Origin: Mycolicibacterium iranicum
GTDB taxonomy: Bacteria > Actinomycetota > Actinomycetes > Mycobacteriales > Mycobacteriaceae
DNA length: 64,000 bases
Direction: 5' to 3'
Assembly (NCBI RefSeq): GCF_001650495.1
Contig: NZ_LWCS01000087.1
Coordinates: forward strand, 58,831 to 122,830
The notes beneath the pieces were generated by a model. That model saw nothing but the letters and a program-made list of their open reading frames with translations. It was not told where the DNA came from and did no database searches. Position 1 is the first letter of the stretch. Each line of letters opens with the position of its first letter. The translations under genes were made by a program, and so were the position numbers. Shown here piece after piece: positions 1 through 9,039 of this stretch.

Positions 1-2
1 AG

Positions 3-1583
3 GTCTCCATCACCGGTGACACCACGCCAGAACAGAACGAGACGTTCACACTGACGTTGGCGAGCCCCAACGGTGCGACCATCGCTGACGGCTCCGCCGT
101 GGGCACCATCACCAACGACGACATCCCGGCGAACGTGTCGCTCAGCATCTCGGATGCCTCGGTGACCGAGGGTGCCCCCGGAACGGGTGTCGCGCCGGGC
201 TGGTTCAGGACGTCGGGCAACCAGATCCTCGACTCGGCAGGCAATCCGGTGCAGATCGCCGGCGTCAACTGGTTCGGCATGGAAAGCGAGACGTTCGCAC
301 CGCACGGTCTGTGGACGCGCAACTACAAGGACATGATGAACCAGATGGCGGCGCTGGACTTCAACACCATCCGGCTCGCCTACTCCAGCGAGATGCTGCA
401 CACCACGGCGGCGCCCAACGGCATCGACTTCTCCAAGAATCCTGACCTGGCGGGCCTCACCCCGGTGCAGATCATGGACAAGATCGTCGCCTACGCCGGC
501 GAGATCGGGATGCGTGTCATCCTCGATCACCATCGCAGCAGCAAGGGGGCGGGCCCGAACGGCAACGGCCTCTGGTACGAGGGGTCCTACACGGAAGCGG
601 CGTGGATCAACGACTGGAAGATGCTCGCGCAGCGGTACGCCAACAACCCCACCGTGATCGGGGCCGACCTGCACAACGAACCGCACAGCGGAACGTGGGG
701 CGGTGGGGGAGCCACCGACTGGGCCGCGGCGGCAGAACGGGCGGGCAACGCCGTGCTGTCGGTGAACCCGAACTGGCTCATCATCGTGGAGGGCGTGGCT
801 GATTACCAGGGTCAATCCTATTGGTGGGGCGGCAATCTGATGGGGGTCAAGGACCGGCCGATCGTGCTGGACGTGCCCAACCGGGTGGTGTACTCGCCGC
901 ACGACTACCCGAACTCGGTCTACGCGCAGCCATGGTTCCAGCAGGCGAACTTCGGTGCGGGGTTGCCGGACAAATTCGAGCAGATGTGGGGCTACATCTA
1001 TGAGCAGAACATTGCCCCGATCTACTTGGGGGAGTTCGGCACCAGGTTGACCGATCCCAAGGACGTCGTCTGGTATGAGGCCATCACGTCGTATCTGTCG
1101 GGAGACTTCGACAACAACGGCACGATCGACATCGCGGCGGGTACGCAGGACATGTCGTGGACGTTCTGGTCGTGGAACCCGAATTCTCGTGATACCGGCG
1201 GAATCCTGGCCGATGACTGGAACACGGTCAACACGAACAAGATGGCCTACCTGGAATCCATCCAGTTCGACTTCGACGACAGCAGCCCGGGCGTGCTCGC
1301 GCAGTTCGTGGTGTCGCTGGCCGCCCCGTCGACCCAGCCGGTCACCGTGGCCTACGCCACGTCGAACGGCACGGCGACCGGGGGCAGCGACTACGGGGTG
1401 ACGTCGGGCACGCTGACATTCGCACCCGGCGAGACCCGCAAGACCATCACCGTGGTGGTGTTCGGGGACACCCAACTCGAAGGCAACGAGAGCTTCCTCG
1501 TGACGCTGTCCAGTCCCACCGGTGCCACGATCGCCGACGGCACGGGAGCAGGCACCATCGTCAACCGGCCGACGACGGTATAG
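3..1583 (+). CDS. GH5 cellulase with Calx-beta domains (5' partial)
   Basis: The reading frame is open from base 3, so the gene enters from the left edge; the TTG at 57 is internal. The first ~40 codons are the end of one Calx-beta repeat (ending TITNDD) and the start of the next (SISDASVTEG). A glycoside hydrolase family 5 domain follows, from about 195 to 1250, with the acid/base Glu in DLHNEPH (codon 678-680) and the nucleophile Glu in YLGEFG (codon 1032-1034). After it the interrupted Calx-beta fold resumes (AQFVVSLAAPS ... GTLTFAPGETRKTITV ... ATIADG) to the stop. Family knowledge: GH5 enzymes cleave beta-1,4-glucans, and Calx-beta repeats are extracellular calcium-binding beta-sandwich modules. 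A secreted or surface beta-glucanase is inferred; the signal peptide would be outside the window. Its stop is 6 bases from the stop of the convergent response regulator. Confidence 0.88.
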   Translation, partial: VSITGDTTPEQNETFTLTLASPNGATIADGSAVGTITNDDIPANVSLSISDASVTEGAPGTGVAPGWFRTSGNQILDSAGNPVQIAGVNWFGMESETFAPHGLWTRNYKDMMNQMAALDFNTIRLAYSSEMLHTTAAPNGIDFSKNPDLAGLTPVQIMDKIVAYAGEIGMRVILDHHRSSKGAGPNGNGLWYEGSYTEAAWINDWKMLAQRYANNPTVIGADLHNEPHSGTWGGGGATDWAAAAERAGNAVLSVNPNWLIIVEGVADYQGQSYWWGGNLMGVKDRPIVLDVPNRVVYSPHDYPNSVYAQPWFQQANFGAGLPDKFEQMWGYIYEQNIAPIYLGEFGTRLTDPKDVVWYEAITSYLSGDFDNNGTIDIAAGTQDMSWTFWSWNPNSRDTGGILADDWNTVNTNKMAYLESIQFDFDDSSPGVLAQFVVSLAAPSTQPVTVAYATSNGTATGGSDYGVTSGTLTFAPGETRKTITVVVFGDTQLEGNESFLVTLSSPTGATIADGTGAGTIVNRPTTV

Positions 1584-1589
1584 GAGGGT

Positions 1590-2255
1590 CTAACCCGCGA
1601 TCCGGTACCGGCGTTCCGGGCGTCCGACTCCGTACTGCAGACGGAGCTCGAGAGCGCCGGTACCGAGATAGTGTTCGAGATAGCGCCGAGCGCTGACCCG
1701 GGAAATGCCCACCAGGTCAGCGCATTCGGCTGCCGAGACCTCACCGGCATCGCGCACCGCGGCCAGCACCAGCTCTCCGGTCTCTGCGCCGAGGCCCTTG
1801 GGCATCACTTTCGCCGGCGTCACCGACGGCCCGCCGAACAGTGCGTCGATGAGGCTCTGGTCCGCGCCGCTCGCGGACTGCAGCGCGTCCGCACGGGACG
1901 CGAACGCCCGCAGCTTCGCCTCCAGCTGCGGAAACTCGAACGGTTTGATGAGGTAATCCGCGGCGCCGCCGTCCAGCGCGCCCCTGACGGTGTCGAGCTC
2001 GCGCGCCGCGGTGATCATGATGACATCCACGCGGTCTGCCTCAGAACGCAAGCGCTGCAACACATCCAACCCGGTCATGTCCGGGAGGTAGACGTCCAGC
2101 AGAATGAGGTGCGGGTGCAGTTCCGGAACCGCCGAGAGCGCTTCCTCGCCGGTGCGGGCCACGCCGACCGCGCGGAAACCTTCCACCCGGTCCACGAACC
2201 GGCGGTGGATCTCGGCGACCATGAAATCGTCGTCGACCACGAGCACGTCACGCAT
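1590..2255 (-). CDS. CitB/DcuR-family response regulator
   Basis: 221 aa. The N-terminal receiver domain has the acidic pocket VVDDD (residues 6-10), phospho-acceptor Asp54 in LILLDVYLPDMTG, and the conserved Lys in YLIKPFE. The C-terminal part (about 160-205) is a helix-turn-helix (AAECADLVGISRVSARRYLE) of the type found in regulators of C4-dicarboxylate, citrate or tricarboxylate uptake. It starts 8 bases inside the 3' end of the sensor kinase gene, so the two are translationally coupled. The transporter genes tctCBA lie divergently next door, and control of that operon is the likely job (inference). Confidence 0.93.
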   Translation of the reverse strand: MRDVLVVDDDFMVAEIHRRFVDRVEGFRAVGVARTGEEALSAVPELHPHLILLDVYLPDMTGLDVLQRLRSEADRVDVIMITAARELDTVRGALDGGAADYLIKPFEFPQLEAKLRAFASRADALQSASGADQSLIDALFGGPSVTPAKVMPKGLGAETGELVLAAVRDAGEVSAAECADLVGISRVSARRYLEHYLGTGALELRLQYGVGRPERRYRIAG

Positions 2256-3834
2256 GTGTGGACACCGCGTTCAAGCGCACCAGGAACTGTGCGCCGCCAT
2301 CAGGGGTGTCGCTGACGTCGATCGTGCCGCCGTGCTGCGCGGTCACCAACCGCACCAGCGCCAGTCCGATCCCGCGGCCGCCGGGCACCTCAGGTTTTGA
2401 GGTGACGCCACGGGCGAAGATCGCCTCTCGAAGATGTTCCGGCACACCGGGTCCCGTGTCGACGACGGAGATCGTCAGACCGTCGGTGTCGTCGATCTGG
2501 ACGGTCACCGACGCGTGCGGCGCACCGACGGACACGTCCACCGCGTTGTCGATGAGATTGCCCAGCAGCGTGATCACGTCGGTGGCCATGGCCGGATCGA
2601 GAGTAGCCAGGTGCGAGTGCGGGTCGAGGTGCAGGTCGACGCCACTCTCGGCGGCCAGCGACGTCTTCGCGATCAGCAGCGCCGCCACGGCAGGATCGGA
2701 AATCCGTTCGGTCACCGCGTCGCTGATCTCGGCCCGCCTGCGCGTCAACGTGCCCACCAGATCACGCACCGAGTCGTACTCACCGAGTTGCACCAGGCCC
2801 GAGATGGTGTGCAGTTGATTGGCGAATTCATGGGTCTGCGCGCGCAGCGTGTCGGTCACGCTCTTGTGCGAAGACAGCTGGCTCTGCAGGGCGGCCAGTT
2901 CGGTGCTGTCGCGCATCGTCGTCACGGTGCCGATCCGCATGCCCTGACTGGTGGCTGCGCGGCGGCTCAGCGCCAACACGCGTGTCCGTGTCGCAATGAC
3001 CACGTCTTGAGTCGCATCCGAGGACATGAGAAGCGCGACCACCGCCGGATCGATCCCCACCGCATCGACGCGTCGGCCGACCGCGCTGCCGGGCACCCCG
3101 AGCAGATCCTGGGCACTGTCGTTGAGAAGAGTGATCTCGCCGTCGTTGTTCACCGCGATCACCCCTTCTCTGATGCTGTGCAGCAGTGCCTCCCGATGGT
3201 CGGCGAGGCTCGCGATCTCGGCGACTTCAAGCCCGCGCGTATGCCGCTTGATGCGCCGCGACAGCAGCCACGACGCGACGAGGCCGAGAGCTGCGCCCAA
3301 CCCGAGATACACCAGAAGACCTTCACCCGCGCCGCTGAGCAAGGCCCACACCGAGGGGTATTGCTCGCTGACCGACGCGACGGCCAGCACGTCGCCGTCG
3401 ATGGACAGAATCGGAACCTGTCCGACGAGGCTGTGCGTGCCCTCGATGTCGGCATCGCCGAACCAGGCGCGGCCCTCGTCGGCACGACTGGTGCCCAGGT
3501 CCACTCGCGCACCGATGCGAGACGGGTCCGACGACGCACGCACGGTGCCGTCGGGACCCAGGATCTCGGCGAGGCTGGCACCCGAGAGTGCCACGGCGCG
3601 GTCCACCTCCGGTGCCAGCGTCCGAGAGGTGAACGGGTCGGGCGGCACCTGCTCGGCGCGTTCCCGCACGATCGGTGCGGAGGCCATGTTCTCGGCCACC
3701 GCGATCATGCGTTGACCTCGGACCTCCCTGAACTCGCCCTCTGACTGGGCCACCGAGACGGCAGCGACCGCGACCAGCACCACGGCGACGACCGTGAGCT
3801 GGAAGACCAGGAACTGGCCGGCCAGGCTCCGCAT
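2248..3834 (-). CDS. CitA/DcuS-family sensor histidine kinase
   Basis: 528 aa from the ATG at 3834. An upstream in-frame extension exists, but this start places the first membrane helix (LVFQLTVVAVVLVAVAAVSV) at the N-terminus, as usual in the family. Order of parts: TM1 (about 9-28), periplasmic ligand domain (about 30-165), TM2 (about 168-192), cytoplasmic PAS domain (about 205-310), then the dimerisation/phospho-acceptor motif HEFANQLH with His335, and an HATPase_c domain with an N box (NLIDNAVD) and G boxes (DTGPGVP, GGRGIGLALV). Family knowledge: such kinases sense citrate or dicarboxylates outside the cell. Divergent from tctC and overlapping the response regulator. Confidence 0.92.
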   Translation of the reverse strand: MRSLAGQFLVFQLTVVAVVLVAVAAVSVAQSEGEFREVRGQRMIAVAENMASAPIVRERAEQVPPDPFTSRTLAPEVDRAVALSGASLAEILGPDGTVRASSDPSRIGARVDLGTSRADEGRAWFGDADIEGTHSLVGQVPILSIDGDVLAVASVSEQYPSVWALLSGAGEGLLVYLGLGAALGLVASWLLSRRIKRHTRGLEVAEIASLADHREALLHSIREGVIAVNNDGEITLLNDSAQDLLGVPGSAVGRRVDAVGIDPAVVALLMSSDATQDVVIATRTRVLALSRRAATSQGMRIGTVTTMRDSTELAALQSQLSSHKSVTDTLRAQTHEFANQLHTISGLVQLGEYDSVRDLVGTLTRRRAEISDAVTERISDPAVAALLIAKTSLAAESGVDLHLDPHSHLATLDPAMATDVITLLGNLIDNAVDVSVGAPHASVTVQIDDTDGLTISVVDTGPGVPEHLREAIFARGVTSKPEVPGGRGIGLALVRLVTAQHGGTIDVSDTPDGGAQFLVRLNAVSTHA

Positions 3835-3871
3835 GTACTTAATGACCAATACCTTCTTTGCGTCCACATGG

Positions 3872-3885
3872 GTGACGTGGGTCAC
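3872..3885. promoter_or_regulatory. Inverted repeat between kinase and tctC
   Basis: GTGAC-N4-GTCAC, a perfect 5-bp inverted repeat, lies in the short divergent region between the kinase start (3834) and tctC start (3932). It is a plausible operator for the neighbouring response regulator. This is inference; there is no second copy nearby. Confidence 0.35.
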
Positions 3886-3931
3886 TGCCGAGGTCCAGTA
3901 TTGCTGAGCATCACAAATGATTGGGGACGTC

Positions 3932-4921
3932 ATGTTCGTATCCGGCAGACGCAGGCCGAGTATCGGTCTGGTCATCGCCGTCGTAGCCGCGTTGCTCGTC
4001 TCTGCGTGCGGGGTGACCCGCGGCGAGGACACCAGTCTGCACCGTCTGCGGATGATGGTGCCCAACAGTCCGGGCGGAGGTTACGACCTCACCGCACGCA
4101 CAGCCGTCAAGATCATGGAAGACGACGACATCACGGGCCGCATCGAGGTGTTCAACGTCATCGGTGCCGGCGGCACGGTCGCGATGGCCCGCCTGATGAA
4201 CGAAAAGGGCAACGGCGACCTCATGATGATGATGGGACTCGGCGTCGTCGGGGCCACCTTCACCAACGGGTCGGAGGCGCGCGCCTCCGATGCGACCGCG
4301 TTGGCCAAGGTGGTCGAAGAGCAGGAAGGCATCCTCGTTCCCGCCGACTCGCCGTTCAAGACGGTGCAGGATTTCGTCGCAGCGTGGAAAGCCGACCCGG
4401 CCAAGATCACGGTCGGCGGCGGGTCCAGTCCGGGCGGTCCCGACCACCTCTTCCCGATGGAGACAGCCAAAGCGGTCGGGGTGGAGCCCTCTGCGGTGAA
4501 CTACGTGTCCTACGACGGAGGTGGTGACCTGCTCACCGCGCTGCTCGGCAACAAGATCGCCGCGGGCACGTCGGGCCTGGGCGAATATGTCGACCAGATC
4601 GAATCGGGGCAGGTGCGGGTACTGGCCGTGTCCGGCGACGAGCGGGTCGAGGGCGTCGATGCGCCCACGCTGACCGAGGCGGGCATCGACCTGACCTTCA
4701 CCAACTGGCGCGGAATCCTTGCGCCACCCGGGATTTCCGCTGAGGACCGCGACGCGATGGTCAGGGTCCTCGAAGAACTGCACGGCACCGATGCCTGGAA
4801 GGAAGCGCTGGTGACGAACGGCTGGAGCGATGCCTTCATGACCGGAGAACCGTTCGAGAGGTTTCTCGAAGAACAGGACCAACGCGTCGAGACGACGCTG
4901 ACCGATCTGGGGCTGGTATGA
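3932..4921 (+). CDS. tctC: TctC-type tripartite tricarboxylate transporter substrate-binding lipoprotein
   Basis: About 329 aa. The N-terminal hydrophobic segment ends in the lipobox LLVSAC, so the mature protein is probably lipid-anchored. The body matches the Bug/TctC periplasmic binding fold: MMVPNSPGGGYDLTAR near the start, GGGSSPGGPDHL in the middle, and WRGILAPPGIS towards the end. The ATG at 3932 is preferred over the one at 3917 because GGGGA sits 4 bases upstream. The family captures tricarboxylates or other carboxylates for the TctAB permease. The stop overlaps tctB by ATGA. The actual substrate cannot be read from the sequence. Confidence 0.9.
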   Translation: MFVSGRRRPSIGLVIAVVAALLVSACGVTRGEDTSLHRLRMMVPNSPGGGYDLTARTAVKIMEDDDITGRIEVFNVIGAGGTVAMARLMNEKGNGDLMMMMGLGVVGATFTNGSEARASDATALAKVVEEQEGILVPADSPFKTVQDFVAAWKADPAKITVGGGSSPGGPDHLFPMETAKAVGVEPSAVNYVSYDGGGDLLTALLGNKIAAGTSGLGEYVDQIESGQVRVLAVSGDERVEGVDAPTLTEAGIDLTFTNWRGILAPPGISAEDRDAMVRVLEELHGTDAWKEALVTNGWSDAFMTGEPFERFLEEQDQRVETTLTDLGLV

Positions 4922-5436
4922 GCACCGACATCGAAAAGCCCGATCAGGCACAGCGTCCCGATTACGCGCAGTACGTCGTTTGCGCGGTGATGGTCCTCGT
5001 CGGCGCCTTCCTGCTCTTCGATGCGCTCACGCTGCCCGGCGGGTACGCCAAGGTCGACCCTGTCGGCCCCCGCCTCTTCCCGATCGTCATCGGGGTCGGA
5101 CTGCTGGTGATGGCGGTGATCTTGGCGATCGCGATTCCCCGTGGCTCCAAGGGTGAAGCCGACGCCGGCGAGGACATCGACCCCGACATGCCCAGCGACT
5201 GGCGCACCGTCGGTCTGCTCGTCGGTCTGTTCGTCCTGCTGATCGTGCTGGTCGAGCCGCTCGGCTGGGCCATCGCCGGAGCCCTCTTCTTCGCCGGCTG
5301 CGCCACCGTTCTGGGCAGCAAGCACTACGTGCGCAACATCGCCATCGGCGCCGTCCTAGCGGTCGGCAGCTTCTACGCGTTCTACTCCGGGCTCGGAATC
5401 CCGCTGCCCGCAGGCATTCTGGATGGGATTCTGTAA
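4918..5436 (+). CDS. tctB: TctB-type small permease subunit
   Basis: 172 aa with four predicted membrane helices (about 18-40, 52-75, 97-117, 120-160) split by a short acidic cytoplasmic loop. Size, topology and position between TctC and TctA fit the TctB small subunit of the tripartite tricarboxylate transporter. TctB sequences diverge strongly, so the call leans on context. Starts in a 4-base overlap with tctC, and its stop directly abuts the tctA ATG. Confidence 0.85.
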   Translation: MSTDIEKPDQAQRPDYAQYVVCAVMVLVGAFLLFDALTLPGGYAKVDPVGPRLFPIVIGVGLLVMAVILAIAIPRGSKGEADAGEDIDPDMPSDWRTVGLLVGLFVLLIVLVEPLGWAIAGALFFAGCATVLGSKHYVRNIAIGAVLAVGSFYAFYSGLGIPLPAGILDGIL

Positions 5437-6978
5437 ATGGAGAATTTCGACTGGCTCATGCAGGGGTTCGCCGAAGCTGCGACCCCGATGAACCTCCTGT
5501 ACGCCGTCATCGGCGTGCTGCTCGGCACCGCAGTCGGCGTACTGCCGGGCATCGGCCCCGCCATGACCGTGGCTCTGCTGCTGCCGATCACTTACAACGT
5601 CAGCCCCAGCGCCGCCTTCATCATGTTCGCGGGCATCTTCTACGGCGGCATGTACGGCGGCTCCACCACGTCGATCCTGCTCAACACTCCTGGCGAGTCG
5701 TCGTCGGTCATCACCGCCATCGAGGGCAACAAGATGGCCAAGGCGGGCCGCGCCGCCCAGGCCCTGGCCACCGCGGCGATCGGCTCGTTCGTGGCAGGCT
5801 CTATCGGCACCGCGCTGCTGGCCGCGTTCGCCCCGGCCATCTCCCGGTTCGCCGTCACCCTGGGTGCCCCTTCATATCTGGCGATCATGCTGTTCGCGCT
5901 CGTTGCGGTCACTGCTGTGCTGGGCTCGTCGAAGATGCGCGGCCTCATCTCGCTGCTACTCGGACTGGCCATCGGCATCGTCGGCATCGACTCGCTGACC
6001 GGCCAGCCTCGCGCCACCTTCGGCATCCCGCTGCTGAGCGACGGCATCGACATCGTCGTCATCGCCGTCGCGGTGTTCGCGGTCGGTGAAGCCCTCTGGG
6101 TGGCCGCTCACCTGCGGCGCCGCCCCGCCGACGTGATCCCGGTGGGACGCCCCTGGATGAGCAAGCAGGACTGGGGTCGTTCGTGGAAGCCGTGGCTACG
6201 GGGCACGGCATTCGGGTTCCCGTTCGGTGCCCTGCCCGCAGGCGGTGCGGAGCTCCCGACGTTCCTGAGCTACATCACCGAAAAGAAGCTGTCCAAGCAC
6301 CCCGAGGAATTCGGCAAGGGCGCCATCGAAGGCGTTGCCGGCCCCGAGGCTGCCAACAACGCTTCGGCGGCAGGCACTTTGGTGCCGATGCTGTCGCTGG
6401 GTCTGCCCACCAATGCGACCGCTGCAGTGATCCTCACCGCGTTTGTGTCCTACGGCATTCAGCCCGGACCCACGCTGTTCGACAAAGAGCCGCTGCTGAT
6501 CTGGACGCTGATCGCGAGCCTGTTCATCGGTAACTTCTTGCTACTGGTATTGAACCTGCCGCTGGCGCCGCTGTGGGCCAAGTTGCTGCGCACGCCGCGG
6601 CCCTATCTGTACGCGGGCATCCTGTTCTTCGCCACGCTGGGGGCGTTCGCGGTCAACCTGCAACCCCTCGATCTGGCGCTGCTGTTGATCTTCGGATTGA
6701 TGGGCCTGATGATGCGCCGCTTCGGACTTCCGGTGCTGCCCTTGATCATCGGCGTGATCCTCGGTCCCCGAATCGAGCGCCAGCTGCGGCAGAGCCTGCA
6801 GCTCGGCGGTGGCGAGTGGAGCAGCCTGTTCACCGAGCCCGTCGCGATCACCACCTATGTGTTGATGGCGCTGCTGCTGCTGGCTCCGCTGATCCTGCGG
6901 CTTATGAACCGCAGCGAGGAGACGCTGCTCGTGGTCGAGGACGACAAGGATCAGAGAGAAAAGGCGTCGCAGTCATGA
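5437..6978 (+). CDS. tctA: TctA-type large permease subunit
   Basis: 513 aa, with 11-12 membrane helices. TctA hallmarks are present: GTAVGVLPGIGPAMTVALLLP near residue 30, the GGMYGGSTTSILLNTPGE loop near 70, EGVAGPEAANNASAAG near 300, and SLGLPTNATAAV after it. This is the channel subunit for secondary, ion-coupled uptake with TctB and TctC. It abuts tctB without a gap and overlaps the UspA gene by ATGA, so tctCBA-usp is one operon. Confidence 0.95.
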   Translation: MENFDWLMQGFAEAATPMNLLYAVIGVLLGTAVGVLPGIGPAMTVALLLPITYNVSPSAAFIMFAGIFYGGMYGGSTTSILLNTPGESSSVITAIEGNKMAKAGRAAQALATAAIGSFVAGSIGTALLAAFAPAISRFAVTLGAPSYLAIMLFALVAVTAVLGSSKMRGLISLLLGLAIGIVGIDSLTGQPRATFGIPLLSDGIDIVVIAVAVFAVGEALWVAAHLRRRPADVIPVGRPWMSKQDWGRSWKPWLRGTAFGFPFGALPAGGAELPTFLSYITEKKLSKHPEEFGKGAIEGVAGPEAANNASAAGTLVPMLSLGLPTNATAAVILTAFVSYGIQPGPTLFDKEPLLIWTLIASLFIGNFLLLVLNLPLAPLWAKLLRTPRPYLYAGILFFATLGAFAVNLQPLDLALLLIFGLMGLMMRRFGLPVLPLIIGVILGPRIERQLRQSLQLGGGEWSSLFTEPVAITTYVLMALLLLAPLILRLMNRSEETLLVVEDDKDQREKASQS

Positions 6979-7370
6979 CAATTGTCGTCGGATACACGGC
7001 CGACCCGTTCGGTCACGCAGCACTGGAATACGGCATCGCCGAGGCGAAGTTGCGTCAGACCGATCTGCTCGTCATCAACGCCACCTCGGGCGATTCGTAC
7101 GTGGACGCGCGTTTTGCCGGTCGGAGCGAGGTCCACAGCGTCGAGGCGCGGCTGGCCGAATGCGGGGTGGCGTTCGAGCTGCGCCAGCCGGTCGGGGTGG
7201 ATCCCGCCGAGGAGCTGCTGGCCGCGATGAGCAACGGCGATGCCCAGCTGCTCGTGGTCGGCATCCGGCATCGCAACCCGGTCGGGAAACTGATGCTCGG
7301 AAGCGTCGCGCAGAAGGTGATCCTGGAGTGCCCGAAGCCGGTGCTCGCGGTGAAGCCCGACGAAGTGTGA
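6975..7370 (+). CDS. Universal stress protein (UspA family)
   Basis: 131 aa, a single Usp domain. It begins MTIVVGYTADPFG and has a C-terminal nucleotide-binding signature of the G-x2-G-x9-G-S type (GIRHRNPVGKLMLGSVAQKV), which marks the ATP-binding subclass. The ATG overlaps the tctA stop by 4 bases. A small Usp at the end of a tct operon recurs in actinobacteria and may sense energy state for the transporter (inference). Confidence 0.88.
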   Translation: MTIVVGYTADPFGHAALEYGIAEAKLRQTDLLVINATSGDSYVDARFAGRSEVHSVEARLAECGVAFELRQPVGVDPAEELLAAMSNGDAQLLVVGIRHRNPVGKLMLGSVAQKVILECPKPVLAVKPDEV

Positions 7371-7382
7371 CAGCCTGGAGCG

Positions 7383-8372
7383 ATGGGAAGGTACGCAGGC
7401 GTCTTCGGGCCGCACGCACCAGAAGCCACGTACGTCGAACACACCTACCCGGAGCAGCTTTTCGACACCGGGGAAGTGCGACTGAACTACGCAGTCGCCG
7501 GTGACGAGACCAAACCACCACTGCTGCTCATACCGGGGCAGTCTGAATCGTGGTGGGGCTACGAACCGGCGATGCCGCTGCTGGCCGAGCACTTTCATGT
7601 CCACGCCGTGGACATGCGGGGTCAGGGTCGATCCACGCGCACGCCGCACCGCTACACCCTCGACAACGTCGGCAACGATCTGGTGCGCTTCCTCGATGGG
7701 GTGATCGGGAAGCCGGCGTTCGTCAGCGGGCTGTCCTCCGGTGGGCTCGCCAGTGCCTGGCTGTCGGCCTACGCCAAGCCGGGCCAAGTCATCGCCGCGT
7801 GTTGGGAGGACCCGCCGTTCTTCAGCTCCGAGATCGACCCCGTCGTGGGCCCGCCGATCACCGACAGCATCGGTCCGCTGTTCGGGATGTGGGCACGCTA
7901 CCTGGGCGACCAGTGGAGCGTCGGCGACTGGGACGGTTTTGTCGCTGCGGTTCCCGACGAGCTCGCCGACTGGCAGGCCCACGTCGCGCTCGTCGTCGGC
8001 ACCGCCGAGCCTGCACAGAACCTGCGCGAGTATGACCCCGAATGGGGAAAGGCGTTCATCACAGGTACTTTCGCGGCCAGCTGCCCGCACCACGTGATGC
8101 TGAGCCAGGTCAAGGTGCCCGTGCTGTTCACCCACCACTTCCGCATGATCGACGAGGCGTCGGGCGGGCTGATCGGCGCGTGCACCGACGTCCAGGCGGG
8201 TCGCGTGAGCCAGCTCGTCAAGGGTGCCGGGCAGTCACTGACGTACAGGTCTTTCCCGATGATGGGCCACTCGATGCACGGTCAGGATCCGAAGTTGTTC
8301 GCCGAGACGCTCATCGCGTGGTTCGCCGGATTCACACCGCGAGATCCATCTCCGCCGGGCCGGCTCCGCTGA
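7383..8372 (+). CDS. Alpha/beta hydrolase
   Basis: 329 aa. Alpha/beta-hydrolase fold: oxyanion region LLLIPGQSESWWGYE, the DMRGQGRS strand, nucleophile elbow G-L-S118-S-G, and a late His in MMGHSMHG. This looks like a soluble esterase, lipase or C-C hydrolase; the substrate is not recognisable. It starts 12 bases after the usp gene and could be read through from the tct operon. Its 3' end overlaps the convergent oxidoreductase gene by 41 bases. Confidence 0.82.
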   Translation: MGRYAGVFGPHAPEATYVEHTYPEQLFDTGEVRLNYAVAGDETKPPLLLIPGQSESWWGYEPAMPLLAEHFHVHAVDMRGQGRSTRTPHRYTLDNVGNDLVRFLDGVIGKPAFVSGLSSGGLASAWLSAYAKPGQVIAACWEDPPFFSSEIDPVVGPPITDSIGPLFGMWARYLGDQWSVGDWDGFVAAVPDELADWQAHVALVVGTAEPAQNLREYDPEWGKAFITGTFAASCPHHVMLSQVKVPVLFTHHFRMIDEASGGLIGACTDVQAGRVSQLVKGAGQSLTYRSFPMMGHSMHGQDPKLFAETLIAWFAGFTPRDPSPPGRLR

Positions 8373-8970
8373 TCGGCTGGGATACGAAGCTTTTGGTGGT
8401 CAGCGGCCCGCCGAACTGCTGCAGGAGGCCTCCCTCGGCGTTGCGTCCGAGATCGATCGGCTCGAACCCGAGCCGGGAAATCACCTGGGCGACCTCATCG
8501 TTGGCGGCAGGGTGGTTGCCCGAGACGAACAACACGCGCCGCCCACCCTTTCCGTCGCCCGGCTGGTGAGCGAGCACCTTGGCCCACGTGTGACCGAAGG
8601 CCTTCACCACGCGCGCACCACGGGCCCACTCACCGACCAGATCCGAGGATGCTTTCCCTCCGAGATCTGCGGGGGAGAAGGTCGAGTAGTCGATAGCGTT
8701 GGTGGCGTCGACGACGATCCGGCCCTGCCAGTCGTCGACCTGCGCCACCAACTCCTGGACGGCGTCGAACGGAACGGCCAGGATGACGACGTCCGCCAGC
8801 AGCGCCTCGCTCACGTCGACGGCGGCCACCCCCAGCCCAAGCTTCTCCGCGGCGGGACGAACCGCGTCGACACCGCGTGAGGCCGCCAGCCCCACCTCGA
8901 TGCCTGTCCGGACGAAATGGCCGGCGAGAGCGGTGCCGATGTTCCCCGCTCCGATGATGGCGTACCGCAT
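8332..8970 (-). CDS. NADPH-binding F420-dependent-type oxidoreductase
   Basis: 212 aa. The N-terminal Rossmann motif is GAGNIGTALAGHF, followed by VVDATNAIDYS and a region like the coenzyme-F420:NADP reductase / NADP_oxidored_F420 family (VKAFGHTWAKVL, VLFVSGNHPAANDEV). Members transfer hydride to or from NADP; many actinobacterial paralogues have unknown partners. It lies downstream of nirD on the same strand after a 69-base gap, so read-through from the nir operon is possible but not shown. Confidence 0.8.
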   Translation of the reverse strand: MRYAIIGAGNIGTALAGHFVRTGIEVGLAASRGVDAVRPAAEKLGLGVAAVDVSEALLADVVILAVPFDAVQELVAQVDDWQGRIVVDATNAIDYSTFSPADLGGKASSDLVGEWARGARVVKAFGHTWAKVLAHQPGDGKGGRRVLFVSGNHPAANDEVAQVISRLGFEPIDLGRNAEGGLLQQFGGPLTTKSFVSQPISGAGPAEMDLAV

Positions 8971-9039
8971 GACGAGCTCCTCAGTTGGGAGATATGGGAC
9001 ACGGCACCTAACGGACAGGATGTCTTCGGCTATTCCCGG

